NCBI GenBank assembly: GCA_963588905.1
Contig: CAVAJF010000010.1
Span: forward strand, 1 to 64,000
Length of the DNA stretch: 64,000 bases
Direction of reading: 5' to 3'
Origin: Butyricicoccus_A sp963588905
GTDB taxonomy: Bacteria; Bacillota; Clostridia; Oscillospirales; Butyricicoccaceae
Part shown: piece by piece, positions 43,467-52,615 of the stretch
How positions within the stretch are numbered: the first letter of the stretch is position 1
Layout: each line of letters begins with the position of its first letter
Notes under the pieces: generated by a model
What the model was told of the DNA's origin: nothing
The model's database searches: none
What the model saw: the letters and a program-made list of their open reading frames with translations, nothing else
Position numbers and translations under genes: made by a program

Positions 43467-44339
43467 ATGAGTGCAAAGGAAATGAAGCCGATCAAGGAAG
43501 GCAAAGTTCGTGAGATTTACGACAACGGTGACAGCCTGATTATGGTGGCAACCGACCGCATCAGCTGCTTTGATGTGATCCTCAAGAACACCATCAAAAA
43601 GAAGGGCACCGTTCTGACCCAGATGTCCAAGTTCTGGTTCGATCTGACCAAGGATATTATTCCAAACCACATGATCTCTGTGGATGTCAAGGACATGCCG
43701 GAGTATTTCCAGCAGCCGAAGTTCGATGGCAACAGCATGTTGTGCAAGAAGCTGAATATGCTTCCTATCGAGTGCATTGTCCGCGGCTATATCACCGGTT
43801 CCGGCTGGGCAAGCTACCAGAAGGACGGTACCGTATGTGGTATCAAGCTGCCGGAGGGTCTGAAGGAATCCGACAAGCTGCCGGAGCCGATCTACACCCC
43901 GTCCACCAAGGCTGAAATCGGCGACCATGACGAAAACATTTCCTATGAGCAGAGCATTGAGCATCTGGAGAAGTACTTCCCGGGCAAGGGTACAGAATAC
44001 GCACAGAAGCTGCGCGATTATACCATCGCTCTGTACAAGAAGTGCGCAGACTACGCACTGAGCCGCGGCATCATCATCGCTGACACCAAGTTCGAGTTCG
44101 GTCTCGACGAAAACGGCAACGTCGTTTTGGGTGATGAGATGCTGACACCGGATTCCTCCCGCTTCTGGCCGGCAGACGGTTATGAGCCGGGTCACGGTCA
44201 GCCGTCCTTCGACAAGCAGTTCGCACGCGACTGGCTAAAGGCAAACGAGCACGATTGGGAGCTGCCGACAGACGTTACCGAAAAGACCATTGCCAAGTAT
44301 CTGCAGGCATATGAGCTGCTGACCGGCAAGAAGCTGTAA
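43467..44339 (+). CDS. purC: Phosphoribosylaminoimidazolesuccinocarboxamide synthase
   Basis: This 290-residue SAICAR synthetase joins CAIR and aspartate using ATP in purine synthesis. Features are the N-terminal GKVREIYDNGDSLIMVATDR, RGYITGSGW, the IIADTKFEFGLDENG block and DEMLTPDSSRFWP. It is longer than the typical 235-240 residue bacterial form and resembles the longer (about 290-300) type. It stands alone; the other pur genes are not in the window. Confidence 0.97.
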   Translation: MSAKEMKPIKEGKVREIYDNGDSLIMVATDRISCFDVILKNTIKKKGTVLTQMSKFWFDLTKDIIPNHMISVDVKDMPEYFQQPKFDGNSMLCKKLNMLPIECIVRGYITGSGWASYQKDGTVCGIKLPEGLKESDKLPEPIYTPSTKAEIGDHDENISYEQSIEHLEKYFPGKGTEYAQKLRDYTIALYKKCADYALSRGIIIADTKFEFGLDENGNVVLGDEMLTPDSSRFWPADGYEPGHGQPSFDKQFARDWLKANEHDWELPTDVTEKTIAKYLQAYELLTGKKL

Positions 44340-44371
44340 TCTCTGTTATTTACAAAACGGATAGAAAAGAT

Positions 44372-44415
44372 AAGACGGTATGCATCGAAAGTTTTCCGGT
44401 GCATACCGTCTTTTT
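44372..44415 (+). terminator. Intrinsic terminator after purC
   Basis: A stem of about 13 pairs (44373-44386 with 44398-44410) followed by a T tract; it overlaps the end of the convergent esterase gene. Confidence 0.9.
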
Positions 44416-45409
44416 ATGTATCCGATTGTTCTATCGCTTCACAAATTTGCTGTATTGCCGTCTGTGCTTCCGAAATATCGTAGAGCGGATAGTTGTGATT
44501 TAATCCCTTGCCGATGTGCAGCGTGGTATCTATGCCCGCTTCCTGCAAATTTTCTGAAAACTGTATCACATCCGGGTACAGCAGTTCTCTCGTTCCGACA
44601 AACATTATCACTCGATGCAAACAAGAAATGTCTCCAAACATCGGGCTGATGCGATAGTCCTTCGCGTTGGTGTACGGTCCAGCCCACGCCTTCCCCATTC
44701 GCTTCAATCCCTTTGGAGATAACGTCGGATCTCGTTTGGCATATCGCTTGATGTCCGAATTGGACAGTGTAGCATCCAGCCACGGACAGATTAGGATGAG
44801 CTGTTCCGGCTGCTCCCAGCCCCACACGCCGAGATATTCACAAAATCCAGCTGCCAAGCCGCCACCAGCTGAATCTCCCAAAATTGTCAGCGGCAGATCC
44901 GTGTAATCGCGAATATCCGGATACAAATGTTCTAATAACAAGTATGTATCACTGAATCGATGATTGGGTGCCAGCGGATAAATCGGCGCCAGCACAATGG
45001 ATTGCGACTGTTGTGCCAGCTTATCGCAAAAGCGCAGCTGATTTTTTGAAATCTGACTCACATATGCCCCACCGTGCAGATATAAGACAACGTGATTTTT
45101 TTCTTCTTCCGGCACAAATGCCAACAGTTTGACGTTTTCATAGTGAAAAACAATCACCGTACTGCCAAACGCCACATCGTCCGGCAGTTCATACCATTTA
45201 TCTTCTGATTTTGCTCGTCTCTCCATATATTTCTGCGCATTCTGTGCCGTCTCAAAGACCCTGGTAGACGTTTTAGACTGCAGCCGCAATTCCGTCAGCG
45301 ATGCGCCAATGGATCGATGATAGACATTGACAGAGATAAACGCAAACCCTGCGGCAGATACCACAAGAGAGAGAAACACAACAAGCAAAAAAGTTTTGAT
45401 TCGTTCCAA
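44414..45409 (-). CDS. HSL-type alpha/beta hydrolase (esterase/lipase) with N-terminal membrane anchor
   Basis: This 331-residue enzyme has an N-terminal hydrophobic helix (about 7-27), so it is probably anchored with its catalytic domain outside. The hormone-sensitive-lipase motif HGGAY (near 113) and elbow GDSAGGG (near 178) are intact; the catalytic His lies in KGLNHNYPLY. It reads from a TTG codon at 45409 with GAGGAG 6 bases upstream, a good reason for this unusual start. It should cleave short-chain esters. Confidence 0.9.
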   Translation of the reverse strand: MERIKTFLLVVFLSLVVSAAGFAFISVNVYHRSIGASLTELRLQSKTSTRVFETAQNAQKYMERRAKSEDKWYELPDDVAFGSTVIVFHYENVKLLAFVPEEEKNHVVLYLHGGAYVSQISKNQLRFCDKLAQQSQSIVLAPIYPLAPNHRFSDTYLLLEHLYPDIRDYTDLPLTILGDSAGGGLAAGFCEYLGVWGWEQPEQLILICPWLDATLSNSDIKRYAKRDPTLSPKGLKRMGKAWAGPYTNAKDYRISPMFGDISCLHRVIMFVGTRELLYPDVIQFSENLQEAGIDTTLHIGKGLNHNYPLYDISEAQTAIQQICEAIEQSDT

Positions 45410-45441
45410 TTGTTGCTCCTCATTGGTTTATTTTTCCTGTT

Positions 45442-46386
45442 TTATTGTACCTGATTGACAGGATAATAGCAAGTGCCGCTGCATCCGTCAGGAAACAGCT
45501 GTCGTTTGAGCTGTTTTTGAAACGATACTTCGTCTGCGCTGTCATCTAAAATATCCAGAGCGGTGCGGAACGCTCGAATATCTCGAACCGTGTCCTCTAA
45601 GAAATTGCCGCGGCTGACCAATTTTCCATAAGAAATTCCGGCTTCTCTCATGCGCCACAACGCACACAATCCACAACCGGATTGTCCCACACAGCTGTGT
45701 TCAGGTGCATCGGGTGTGTGTTCCTCACAAACCAAAGACGAATGCACACCTCCCAGCCGATATGGTATCAGGCACGCATGGGGAAGCTCGTCACAATGCA
45801 GAGAGCTGCAAAAGGCTCCGTGAAAATGACACATTTCATTGAGTACAAACGCTTCATACTCCAGTTCTGGCTGTGTATGCACACAGGTCCGCATATCTGC
45901 CAGTGTCGTCTTTCGGTGAAAAATCACTCGATCCGCGCCCAATTTTCTGCATTGCGCAATCGTCAGATGGTTGATTTCAGACAATTCACCGCTGATGTGC
46001 AACTGAATCTGTCGGTCTATCCCCTGCTCATGCAGATAGACGAGCAGTGCCATATCCGCAACAATAAACGAAGAAAATCCATCCGTTATACATTGCTCGA
46101 TATAGTCCGCCAAAATCGGATACTGTTCCGGCGTATAATACAGCGAATTGAGCGTGATAGATACCGGAACGCCATATATCTCCTTCATGCTGTTTAAAAT
46201 TTGCAATTCACTGCGCGAACCAATCTGTACGGGATAGTATAATACCTCTCGACGATTGAGCGGCAAGAAAATGCCGTATTTCTCCATCCAATCCGCCGGT
46301 ACATATCCGCAAAACAGCTCATCTGCTCCCGCCTGTACGCAGGGAATATAGGCATCTGTCGACCCAATACCTGCTGTGATTTTCAT
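45442..46386 (-). CDS. Peptidase U32 family protein (iron-sulfur type)
   Basis: This 314-residue U32-family protein has the TIM-barrel start TAGIGSTDAYIPCVQAGADELFCGY and a cysteine-rich region with NEMCHFHGAFCSSLHC and SGCGLCALWRMREAGI. In the UbiU/UbiV/RlhA/TrhP group similar cysteines hold a 4Fe-4S cluster, and members act in RNA or quinone hydroxylation, not proteolysis. The start at 46386 has GAGGAGAG. It lies 11 bases downstream of a longer partner gene and is probably co-translated with it. Confidence 0.85.
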   Translation of the reverse strand: MKITAGIGSTDAYIPCVQAGADELFCGYVPADWMEKYGIFLPLNRREVLYYPVQIGSRSELQILNSMKEIYGVPVSITLNSLYYTPEQYPILADYIEQCITDGFSSFIVADMALLVYLHEQGIDRQIQLHISGELSEINHLTIAQCRKLGADRVIFHRKTTLADMRTCVHTQPELEYEAFVLNEMCHFHGAFCSSLHCDELPHACLIPYRLGGVHSSLVCEEHTPDAPEHSCVGQSGCGLCALWRMREAGISYGKLVSRGNFLEDTVRDIRAFRTALDILDDSADEVSFQKQLKRQLFPDGCSGTCYYPVNQVQ

Positions 46387-46397
46387 ATCTTCTCTCC

Positions 46398-47714
46398 TCA
46401 AAGTAGCTGAATGATGATGCGGCGCGGCTGCTGCCGGAGAAAGCCTTTCAGATAGGCTCCATCCGTGAATATCCGCAAATCTGTGCCGAACAGGCTGTTA
46501 TACCGTCCAATCATATGCAAATGATCGGGATATAAAAACGCACGTTCCCGGCAATATTGCGGACAATCCGTATCTTGCGTCTGCCGCCCACGGCTGCCAT
46601 TGTGACACGCAGCATATAACGTACAATATCCCGCCGTGTTCATCTGATAAAACGGCGCATATACATCAGCACCTTGTGTCAGTGCGGGGATATACCCGCA
46701 GGTTTCAAACGAAATTGTTTCGACATGATAGGTCTGTTTGAGCCAGTCCCGATAAAAATCCGCATGAACGGCAGTTTGCTGCAATTGACCTTGATGTGAC
46801 GCCATGCCGTTTTTATATGCAAGCCGTGCATCTTTTCGACGTTTGTTGAGCAGCATTCCCAAGACAGGGACAAGTCCTGCCTGTTCGACGAGTTCCAACA
46901 TACCCCAATCATTGCAGACAATTTCTATTTGTTGTTTGGGCAGGCTGTCTAACCAACGCCGCGCAGCTTCTACTTCGCATTCTCGCAGTGGTGCGGTGAC
47001 CAAAACCGCTTGCAGCTGTTCTCTCTTTATTTTTTTGATGAGCAGCTGCAATTTCTGTTTTGTCGGAAACAATTTCGAGCAATACGCATTGCCAAGATAC
47101 AAACAAGAAATCTGTCTTTTCGCCATAGGATGTCTGCCCAATCCATTTGACGTCCAATACCATGTCAAAAAATCAGCCACAGGCATGGCAAGATAGTTCT
47201 CCCACAGCTCTGGTCGATCCAACGCAATGGCAAGTTCCGGCATGTCATGCATGGCCGTCTGCCACTCCGCATCCGGCTGCCTGTTTGAAAACCAATCGCG
47301 TTTCTGTGCCTCCCAATGCGAGGCAAACACTGTGTCTTGATGCGCGGGATAGCCGGTTAATGTCTGCGCCAGTTGTCCGTCATCTTCAGCCAATTTTAAC
47401 GAGATGTATTGGCTGTATTCCGCCATGAAATCCGCCATAACCTGTTTATAATCCGATTGATTGCACTCGACGCGATATAGCGTAAAAAATTCTGTTTCCT
47501 GCTCTATTTCACAAAGAACATCGTGCAAAACAATCACACGATAGGCACTGTCTTTCCGGCAATAGACATGCAGCTCTATCGCATCCCAATTCCCGTGCCA
47601 TTGCCGCGGCAGACGAAAGGTAAACCCAATACGCGATACATCTAAAATACTAACCTCTTGTATCTTCTCTCCCGCTGACAGCAACTGTCCGCTCAAGATG
47701 GAAAACGGAATCAT
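46398..47714 (-). CDS. U32-like partner protein with PilZ-like N-terminus
   Basis: This 438-residue protein has an N-terminal domain of about 100 residues that resembles PilZ (ILDVSRIGFTFRLP matches D-x-S-x-x-G), but the c-di-GMP-binding RxxxR is not seen. The C-terminal part (about 200-438) is weakly U32-like, with ISCLYLGNAYCSKLF, ETCGYIPA and a cysteine-rich end (CTLYAACHN, DCPQYCRERA). It is the upstream gene of the pair. The role is unknown; a heterodimer with the next gene is likely by analogy to UbiU-UbiV. Confidence 0.7.
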   Translation of the reverse strand: MIPFSILSGQLLSAGEKIQEVSILDVSRIGFTFRLPRQWHGNWDAIELHVYCRKDSAYRVIVLHDVLCEIEQETEFFTLYRVECNQSDYKQVMADFMAEYSQYISLKLAEDDGQLAQTLTGYPAHQDTVFASHWEAQKRDWFSNRQPDAEWQTAMHDMPELAIALDRPELWENYLAMPVADFLTWYWTSNGLGRHPMAKRQISCLYLGNAYCSKLFPTKQKLQLLIKKIKREQLQAVLVTAPLRECEVEAARRWLDSLPKQQIEIVCNDWGMLELVEQAGLVPVLGMLLNKRRKDARLAYKNGMASHQGQLQQTAVHADFYRDWLKQTYHVETISFETCGYIPALTQGADVYAPFYQMNTAGYCTLYAACHNGSRGRQTQDTDCPQYCRERAFLYPDHLHMIGRYNSLFGTDLRIFTDGAYLKGFLRQQPRRIIIQLL

Positions 47715-47781
47715 CCGGTGCGCTCCTTTCTATTTCCATTGGTTCTATTATACGGTTTCTGTATGGAAACAGCAACAAAAA

Positions 47782-47806
47782 TCCCAAGAGCGTTACACTC
47801 TTGGGA
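47782..47806 (-). terminator. Intrinsic terminator after lon
   Basis: A 9-base stem (47782-47790 with 47798-47806) with a T-rich tail on the minus strand, just past the stop at 47828. Confidence 0.88.
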
Positions 47807-47827
47807 CTTGCTGCATTTGTTGTTTTT

Positions 47828-50092
47828 TTATTGTAAGCCAGTCTTTTCCAGCACTTCTGAAACACGGCTGACCGGAATAATTGTCAGCTGTCGCTTGACT
47901 TCTTCTGCGACATCCTCCAAATCTTCCTCATTGTCCTTCGGAATAAATACCGTGTGAATGCCTGCGCGAACGGCTGCCATCAGTTTCTCCGGCAGACCGC
48001 CAATCGGCATCACGCCGCCGCGCAGCGAAACCTCGCCGGTCATAGCAATCGTCGGATTAACCGCTTTTCCTGTCACGAGAGATGCCAGAGCAGTCGTCAG
48101 TGTGATGCCCGCAGACGGGCCATCCTTCGGCACAGCTCCCTCCGGTACATGGACATGCAGGTCGTTTTCTTTGAACAAATCCGCTTTATCTGGATACATG
48201 CTCTTCACCAGACTCATCGCTACCTGTACCGATTCCTTCATGACATCGCCAAGCTGTCCGGTGATGCGAACCTTACCTTCGCCCTTGGTGAACATCGTCT
48301 CCAAGAACAGAATATCACCGCCAGCCTGCGTCCAAGCCAGTCCTGTGACAACACCAGATACGCCGGCATCCATCGCCTTATCGTGCCGAATCGGCTTGCG
48401 GTCGAGCATTTCCTTGAGCTGCCGCGTGCCGACTGTGATGGAAGACTTTTCTCCCTTGACCAATTTCACGGCGGCACTGCGGCACAAGGTATCCATGCGC
48501 TTTTTGAGGCCGCGCACGCCAGCCTCCATGGTGTAATCCGAAATAATCTTGCGAATTGCCGCGTCTGATACCTTCAAATTGCCCGGCAAAATGCCCATGC
48601 TCTCCATCGCTCTCGGCAGCAAATGCTTCTTGGCAATCTGCAATTTTTCAGATGCCGTATAGCCTTGGAACTGAATGACCTCCATGCGGTTGAGCAGCGG
48701 TTCCGGAATCGTATCCAGCGAATTCGCCGTGCAGATAAACAGAACATCGGACAAATCATACGGGACATTCATGTAATGATCGGTAAACGTGCTGTTCTGC
48801 TCCGGATCGAGCACTTCCAGCAGTGCACTGGACGGATCGCCATTGTAATCCTTACCCAGCTTATCCACCTCATCCAGCACCATAACCGGATTGGATGCGC
48901 CACTGCGTTTGATGCCGTCCATAATTCTGCCCGGCATAGCGCCGACGTAAGTACGTCTGTGTCCGCGGATTTCCGCTTCATCGCGTACACCGCCAAGGCT
49001 GACGCGCACATACGGACGCTTGAGCGCCTTGGCAATGCTCTGACCAATACTGGTCTTGCCGGTGCCCGGTGCGCCGACAAACAGCAAAATCGAGCCGGAC
49101 TGTTTTTTGTTCAGCGCCATAACCGCAATCTGCTGAATGATGCGCTGTTTTACCTTCTTTAAGCCATAGTGGTCATCATCAAGGATCTTTTCTGCCCGCT
49201 TGAGCTGAATGCGCTCAAACGGCGCCTTTTTCCACGACAACCCTGTCACAAAATCCAAGTAGTCATACAGTAACCCGTATTCGTGACCGTCCTTACCCTC
49301 CTGTTTCATGCGATTGAGAACTTTTTTGGCTTCCTTTTCCGCTGTCTCATTCATGCCGGATTGAGCAATGGCCTGTTCAAATTTCCGCACATCCGAGACG
49401 TTTTCCGGATGCATCTCATCCAGCTGTTTCTGCAAAAAGTCAATCTGCCGCTTGAGAGCTTCCTCGCGGTATACCATCTCATTGGATTTGGTGACCGCCT
49501 GCTGTGCCTCTCCGCTGACACGGTTGACTTCTATCATTTCATACAGTGCTTTTTCCATCAGCTCCACACGTTGAGACAGCACATCGGTTTCCAGAATCTT
49601 GTATTTTTCCTCGCTGGAAATATTGAGCTGACTGGACAATGCCGTGACCATCTCGGCGAGTGAATGCCAATTGAGGATATACTGCCGTGCAATCACGCCC
49701 CACTGGAACTGATTGCTGAATTTGAGCATGGCGCTGCGAACATTTTTGAAGCGTTCCTCGACCTGTTCCGGTGTCAAATCCTGAATCTCTGTGCATTCGA
49801 CAAACTGAACCATGTTTGCTTCAATATCTGCCTGGCTCAGGCGCACGCGGGTCAGCGCGCGGATATTGACGGTTCCGTCATCGTCAATGGATTCCACCAT
49901 ACCGGTGACAGCAATCGGATAAATGTCCTCCGGCTTGATGTTCGGACGCTGCTTGTGCTCCTTGAGCATCAAGAAAATGACACTTGCTCCCTGCTCTGCT
50001 TGATTTCCCGCAAGCTCCTCGTAATATTCTTTTTTTAAGTACAGACTGGCTCCCGGCAGGAGTGCCAAATCGTATACAGGGATGACTAGCAT
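47828..50092 (-). CDS. lon: ATP-dependent protease Lon
   Basis: This 754-residue LonA has an N-terminal substrate domain (about 1-190), a coiled coil, an AAA+ domain (Walker A GAPGTGKTSIG near 341; Walker B PVMVLDEVDKLG) and a C-terminal Ser-Lys protease (KDGPSAGIT, with the lysine about 43 residues later). It degrades damaged and regulatory proteins. The start at 50092 follows GCGAGG; the ATG at 50134 lies inside the CIRCE spacer and is not the start. Expression should rise when HrcA is inactivated by heat or misfolding. Confidence 0.96.
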   Translation of the reverse strand: MLVIPVYDLALLPGASLYLKKEYYEELAGNQAEQGASVIFLMLKEHKQRPNIKPEDIYPIAVTGMVESIDDDGTVNIRALTRVRLSQADIEANMVQFVECTEIQDLTPEQVEERFKNVRSAMLKFSNQFQWGVIARQYILNWHSLAEMVTALSSQLNISSEEKYKILETDVLSQRVELMEKALYEMIEVNRVSGEAQQAVTKSNEMVYREEALKRQIDFLQKQLDEMHPENVSDVRKFEQAIAQSGMNETAEKEAKKVLNRMKQEGKDGHEYGLLYDYLDFVTGLSWKKAPFERIQLKRAEKILDDDHYGLKKVKQRIIQQIAVMALNKKQSGSILLFVGAPGTGKTSIGQSIAKALKRPYVRVSLGGVRDEAEIRGHRRTYVGAMPGRIMDGIKRSGASNPVMVLDEVDKLGKDYNGDPSSALLEVLDPEQNSTFTDHYMNVPYDLSDVLFICTANSLDTIPEPLLNRMEVIQFQGYTASEKLQIAKKHLLPRAMESMGILPGNLKVSDAAIRKIISDYTMEAGVRGLKKRMDTLCRSAAVKLVKGEKSSITVGTRQLKEMLDRKPIRHDKAMDAGVSGVVTGLAWTQAGGDILFLETMFTKGEGKVRITGQLGDVMKESVQVAMSLVKSMYPDKADLFKENDLHVHVPEGAVPKDGPSAGITLTTALASLVTGKAVNPTIAMTGEVSLRGGVMPIGGLPEKLMAAVRAGIHTVFIPKDNEEDLEDVAEEVKRQLTIIPVSRVSEVLEKTGLQ

Positions 50093-50123
50093 AATAGATG
50101 CCTCGCTTTCGGTTTGCCTAATC

Positions 50124-50150
50124 TTAGCACTCATCTACATAGAGTGCTAA
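50124..50150. promoter_or_regulatory. CIRCE element (HrcA operator) in the lon leader
   Basis: TTAGCACTC (50124-50132), a 9-base spacer and GAGTGCTAA (50142-50150) match the CIRCE consensus perfectly. It lies between the lon promoter and the ribosome site, the normal place for repression by HrcA. Confidence 0.97.
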
Positions 50151-50220
50151 TGACTGATAGAAAAAAATGCTTTCTGCTCAAACGCATCAAGCATGATCGG
50201 CAAACGATGATTTTGTATTT

Positions 50221-50248
50221 ATTATAGTAGATTCTGCCAGCATGTCAA
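50221..50248 (-). promoter_or_regulatory. Promoter of lon
   Basis: Minus-strand -35 TTGACA (50248-50243), 16-base spacer, -10 TATAAT (50226-50221): both boxes match the sigma-A consensus. The leader of about 120 bases contains the CIRCE element. Confidence 0.9.
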
Positions 50249-50327
50249 GAGATGACACAATTTATTTACATTTTGCATTTCTGTGCTACAATAGAGATAC
50301 TTGTAATGCCAGATAGGAGTCTTATCT

Positions 50328-50930
50328 ATGGAGAACAAACAAAAAATCAATTATCAAAAGCAGTTGGATCAAATCATCAGCAAACTGACTGACAGACCAA
50401 AATTGGCTTTGCACAGCTGCTGCGGTCCATGCAGCAGTTATGTCATGGAATATCTGTCAAAATATTTCGATATTACATTATTTTATTACAATCCGAATAT
50501 TTATCCGGAACAGGAATACCAGCACAGACTGGCAGAACAATTGCGTCTGTGCGAAATTTTTGGCATTCCAACCGTCCCCTGTGATTACGACCCGGAACGA
50601 TATGAAGCCTATATTCACGGCTTAGAGCAGGAGCCAGAAGGCGGTGCCCGCTGTACCAAGTGTTTTGAGCTGCGTCTGGATTATACGGCCGCAAAAGCGA
50701 AGGAACTGGGCTTTTCGCTCATGACCACTACCCTGACCATCAGCCCGCACAAAAATGCACCACTCATCAACACCATCGGCGAAGCGATTGCCAAGAAGCA
50801 TGGTATTGCGTGGCTGCCCGGCGATTTTAAGAAAAAAGAGGGTTATAAACGCTCGATTGAACTGTGCAAAGAATATGATGTCTACCGCCAGAATTACTGC
50901 GGATGTAAGTATTCGATCTGGGAAGAATAA
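50328..50930 (+). CDS. queH: Epoxyqueuosine reductase QueH
   Basis: This 200-residue QueH reduces epoxyqueuosine in tRNA to queuosine. The N-terminal LALHSCCGPCSSYV holds metal ligands, FYYNPNIYPEQEYQHR is the family signature, and the C-terminal YRQNYCGCKYS supplies further cysteines. It is the cobalamin-independent alternative to QueG. It faces the DUF4186 gene and its stop is directly adjacent to that gene's end. Confidence 0.95.
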   Translation: MENKQKINYQKQLDQIISKLTDRPKLALHSCCGPCSSYVMEYLSKYFDITLFYYNPNIYPEQEYQHRLAEQLRLCEIFGIPTVPCDYDPERYEAYIHGLEQEPEGGARCTKCFELRLDYTAAKAKELGFSLMTTTLTISPHKNAPLINTIGEAIAKKHGIAWLPGDFKKKEGYKRSIELCKEYDVYRQNYCGCKYSIWEE

Positions 50931-51293
50931 TTATCCCCGCATCTCCCGCTCGATCCACGCCATGATGACATCAACGACATAATCCTGCTGTGCCGGTGTG
51001 AGTGCGATACCGGACGGGATATGATGCCATTTAGACAAACAGCCGCGACAGCAGGTCGCTGTCGCGTGCTGCGCGATAAATACCGGATGCCCGCGCATTG
51101 GCGTCTGCTTACCATCATTGGGAATGACAGCGGGAGCTAATCGCTCCCGCACAAAATCACTCGCATGACGGCGCACAGTATCCATGCCCTTTGTCCAGAC
51201 ATATTCTCGGTCTTTTGGCTTGAGGTAAAATCGGCTGCGAAACTGGGAACGCGACAGCCGAAAAAACAAGTCGCTCAAATCGCGCTGTGCCAT
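50931..51293 (-). CDS. DUF4186 family protein
   Basis: This 120-residue protein fits DUF4186: LFFRLSRSQFRSRFYLK near the start, TPMRGHPVFIAQHATATCCRGCLSKWH near 65-90. The conserved Cys/His cluster suggests metal binding, but the function is unknown. It is the last gene of the operon that starts near 54692; its start overlaps the def stop (TAATG). Confidence 0.88.
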   Translation of the reverse strand: MAQRDLSDLFFRLSRSQFRSRFYLKPKDREYVWTKGMDTVRRHASDFVRERLAPAVIPNDGKQTPMRGHPVFIAQHATATCCRGCLSKWHHIPSGIALTPAQQDYVVDVIMAWIEREMRG

Positions 51294-51703
51294 TAGATCA
51301 GGATTCCTTCCAGATGATCCATCTCGTGCTGAACAATCTCGGATACCCAGCCGCTGAACTTCTGTACATGCTTATTCATGTGCTCATCCTGATATTCTAC
51401 CGTAATTTCTTTATAACGTGTACACGGACGCTCTCCCGGCAAAGACAGGCAACCTTCTGTGGTCTCATACTTACCGGATTTTTTCAAAATTACCGGATTG
51501 AGCATGAGCAGATTGGTCATGCCCAGATTGACAATGATAATGCGCTTATTGGCGCCAATCATATTGGCTGCCATGCCGGCACAATCGGTCTGATGTGCCT
51601 GCATCGTGTCCTTCAGATCCTTCATGACAGCGGCATCTGCCTGTGTCGCCGGTTCTGCCTTCTGCTGTAAAAATAAAATGTCCTTGTTAATCGGTTTAAT
51701 CAT
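51293..51703 (-). CDS. def: Peptide deformylase-like protein
   Basis: A 136-residue deformylase-fold protein. The metal motifs are intact: EGCLS (83-87) and HEMDH (126-130). Motif I, normally GxGLAAPQ, reads GMAANMIG (43-50), so the glutamine that helps hold the oxyanion is Met48. It should remove the formyl group of nascent chains, but with an altered active site; another, main deformylase may exist elsewhere. It overlaps yqxD by 8 bases. Confidence 0.85.
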   Translation of the reverse strand: MIKPINKDILFLQQKAEPATQADAAVMKDLKDTMQAHQTDCAGMAANMIGANKRIIIVNLGMTNLLMLNPVILKKSGKYETTEGCLSLPGERPCTRYKEITVEYQDEHMNKHVQKFSGWVSEIVQHEMDHLEGILI

Positions 51704-52142
51704 TGGTTTTCACTCCTGTTAACAGCGCTATGAGCGCTTGTTCAAAATCTCGATCCTCTTGTTTGGATCGTTTTTTATTTCCATGCAGCCTCCCGCCGGA
51801 TCGGCGGATTTTTTTTGCCGTATGCCGCGCAAGCAGCAAGGCATCTATATTGTCCGTGGTATATTCCAAGCCATCCTGCCGCAGCACACGCGCTCCGCGT
51901 GCCAGACACATCGCTGCCAGGCCGTAATCCTGCGTCACCGCAACATCTCCCGGATGCAGGCGGTTGACCAGTGCAAAGTCCACGCTGTCCGCACCCTTGG
52001 ATACCGTAATAGTCTGCACACCCGTGCGTTGAATTTGATGGGAGGTGTCGCACAAAATGACACAAGGCACGTGATACCTGCTTGCCAGCTGAACCGTCAG
52101 ATCTACAACAGGACAGCCGTCCGCGTCAATAAAAATCGTCAT
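51696..52142 (-). CDS. YaiI/YqxD family protein (DUF188)
   Basis: This 148-residue protein begins FIDADGCPV and has GADSVDFALVNRLHPGDVAVTQDYGLA and RHTAKKIRRSGGR, the DUF188 signatures. The family has a PIN-like fold with conserved aspartates, suggesting nuclease activity, but no function is proven. The start at 52142 overlaps the ispF stop by ATGA; the frame to 52163 is longer than needed. Confidence 0.9.
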   Translation of the reverse strand: MTIFIDADGCPVVDLTVQLASRYHVPCVILCDTSHQIQRTGVQTITVSKGADSVDFALVNRLHPGDVAVTQDYGLAAMCLARGARVLRQDGLEYTTDNIDALLLARHTAKKIRRSGGRLHGNKKRSKQEDRDFEQALIALLTGVKTND

Positions 52143-52615
52143 GCAAGCGGCTCCAGCAAGCATACAGCGTGAGCAGAAATCCCTTCTCCGGAGCCGGTAA
52201 ATCCCAGATGCTCTTCCGTCGTTGCCTTAATGCTGACATTGCTCACGTCGGTTTGCAGACAAGCGGCAATCTTTTCCCGCATCGTTTGAATGTGCGGAGC
52301 CATTTTCGGCGCCTGTGCAATAACGGTAGCATCCAAATTTCCCAGTTTCCAGCCGTGTTCTGTCAGAACCTCGTGCACCTTCCGAAGCAGAACCAAGCTG
52401 TCTGCATTTAAAAAGGCGTCATCCTGATCTGGAAACAGGTGGCCGATGTCACCAAGTGCAGCTGCCCCGAGCAGAGCGTCCATAATTGCATGTGTCAGCA
52501 CATCCGCGTCACTGTGTCCGAGCAGCCCCTTTGTATAGGGAATATCGACGCCGCCGATGATGCATTTTCTGCCCTCTACCAGACGGTGTACATCATATCC
52601 ATGACCGATTCTCAT
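52139..52615 (-). CDS. ispF: 2-C-methyl-D-erythritol 2,4-cyclodiphosphate synthase
   Basis: This 158-residue trimeric zinc enzyme makes the cyclic diphosphate of the MEP pathway. The start MRIGHGYDVHRL carries two zinc ligands (Asp8, His10); GHSDADVLTHAIMDALLGAA and TTEEHLGFTGSGEGISAHAVCLL are typical. It overlaps ispD by ATGA, so the two MEP steps are made together. Confidence 0.97.
   Translation of the reverse strand: MRIGHGYDVHRLVEGRKCIIGGVDIPYTKGLLGHSDADVLTHAIMDALLGAAALGDIGHLFPDQDDAFLNADSLVLLRKVHEVLTEHGWKLGNLDATVIAQAPKMAPHIQTMREKIAACLQTDVSNVSIKATTEEHLGFTGSGEGISAHAVCLLEPLA

Noticed and set aside
50092..50134. Longer lon start at 50134
   Set aside because: That ATG is inside the CIRCE spacer and has no ribosome site; 50092 has GAGG at good spacing.
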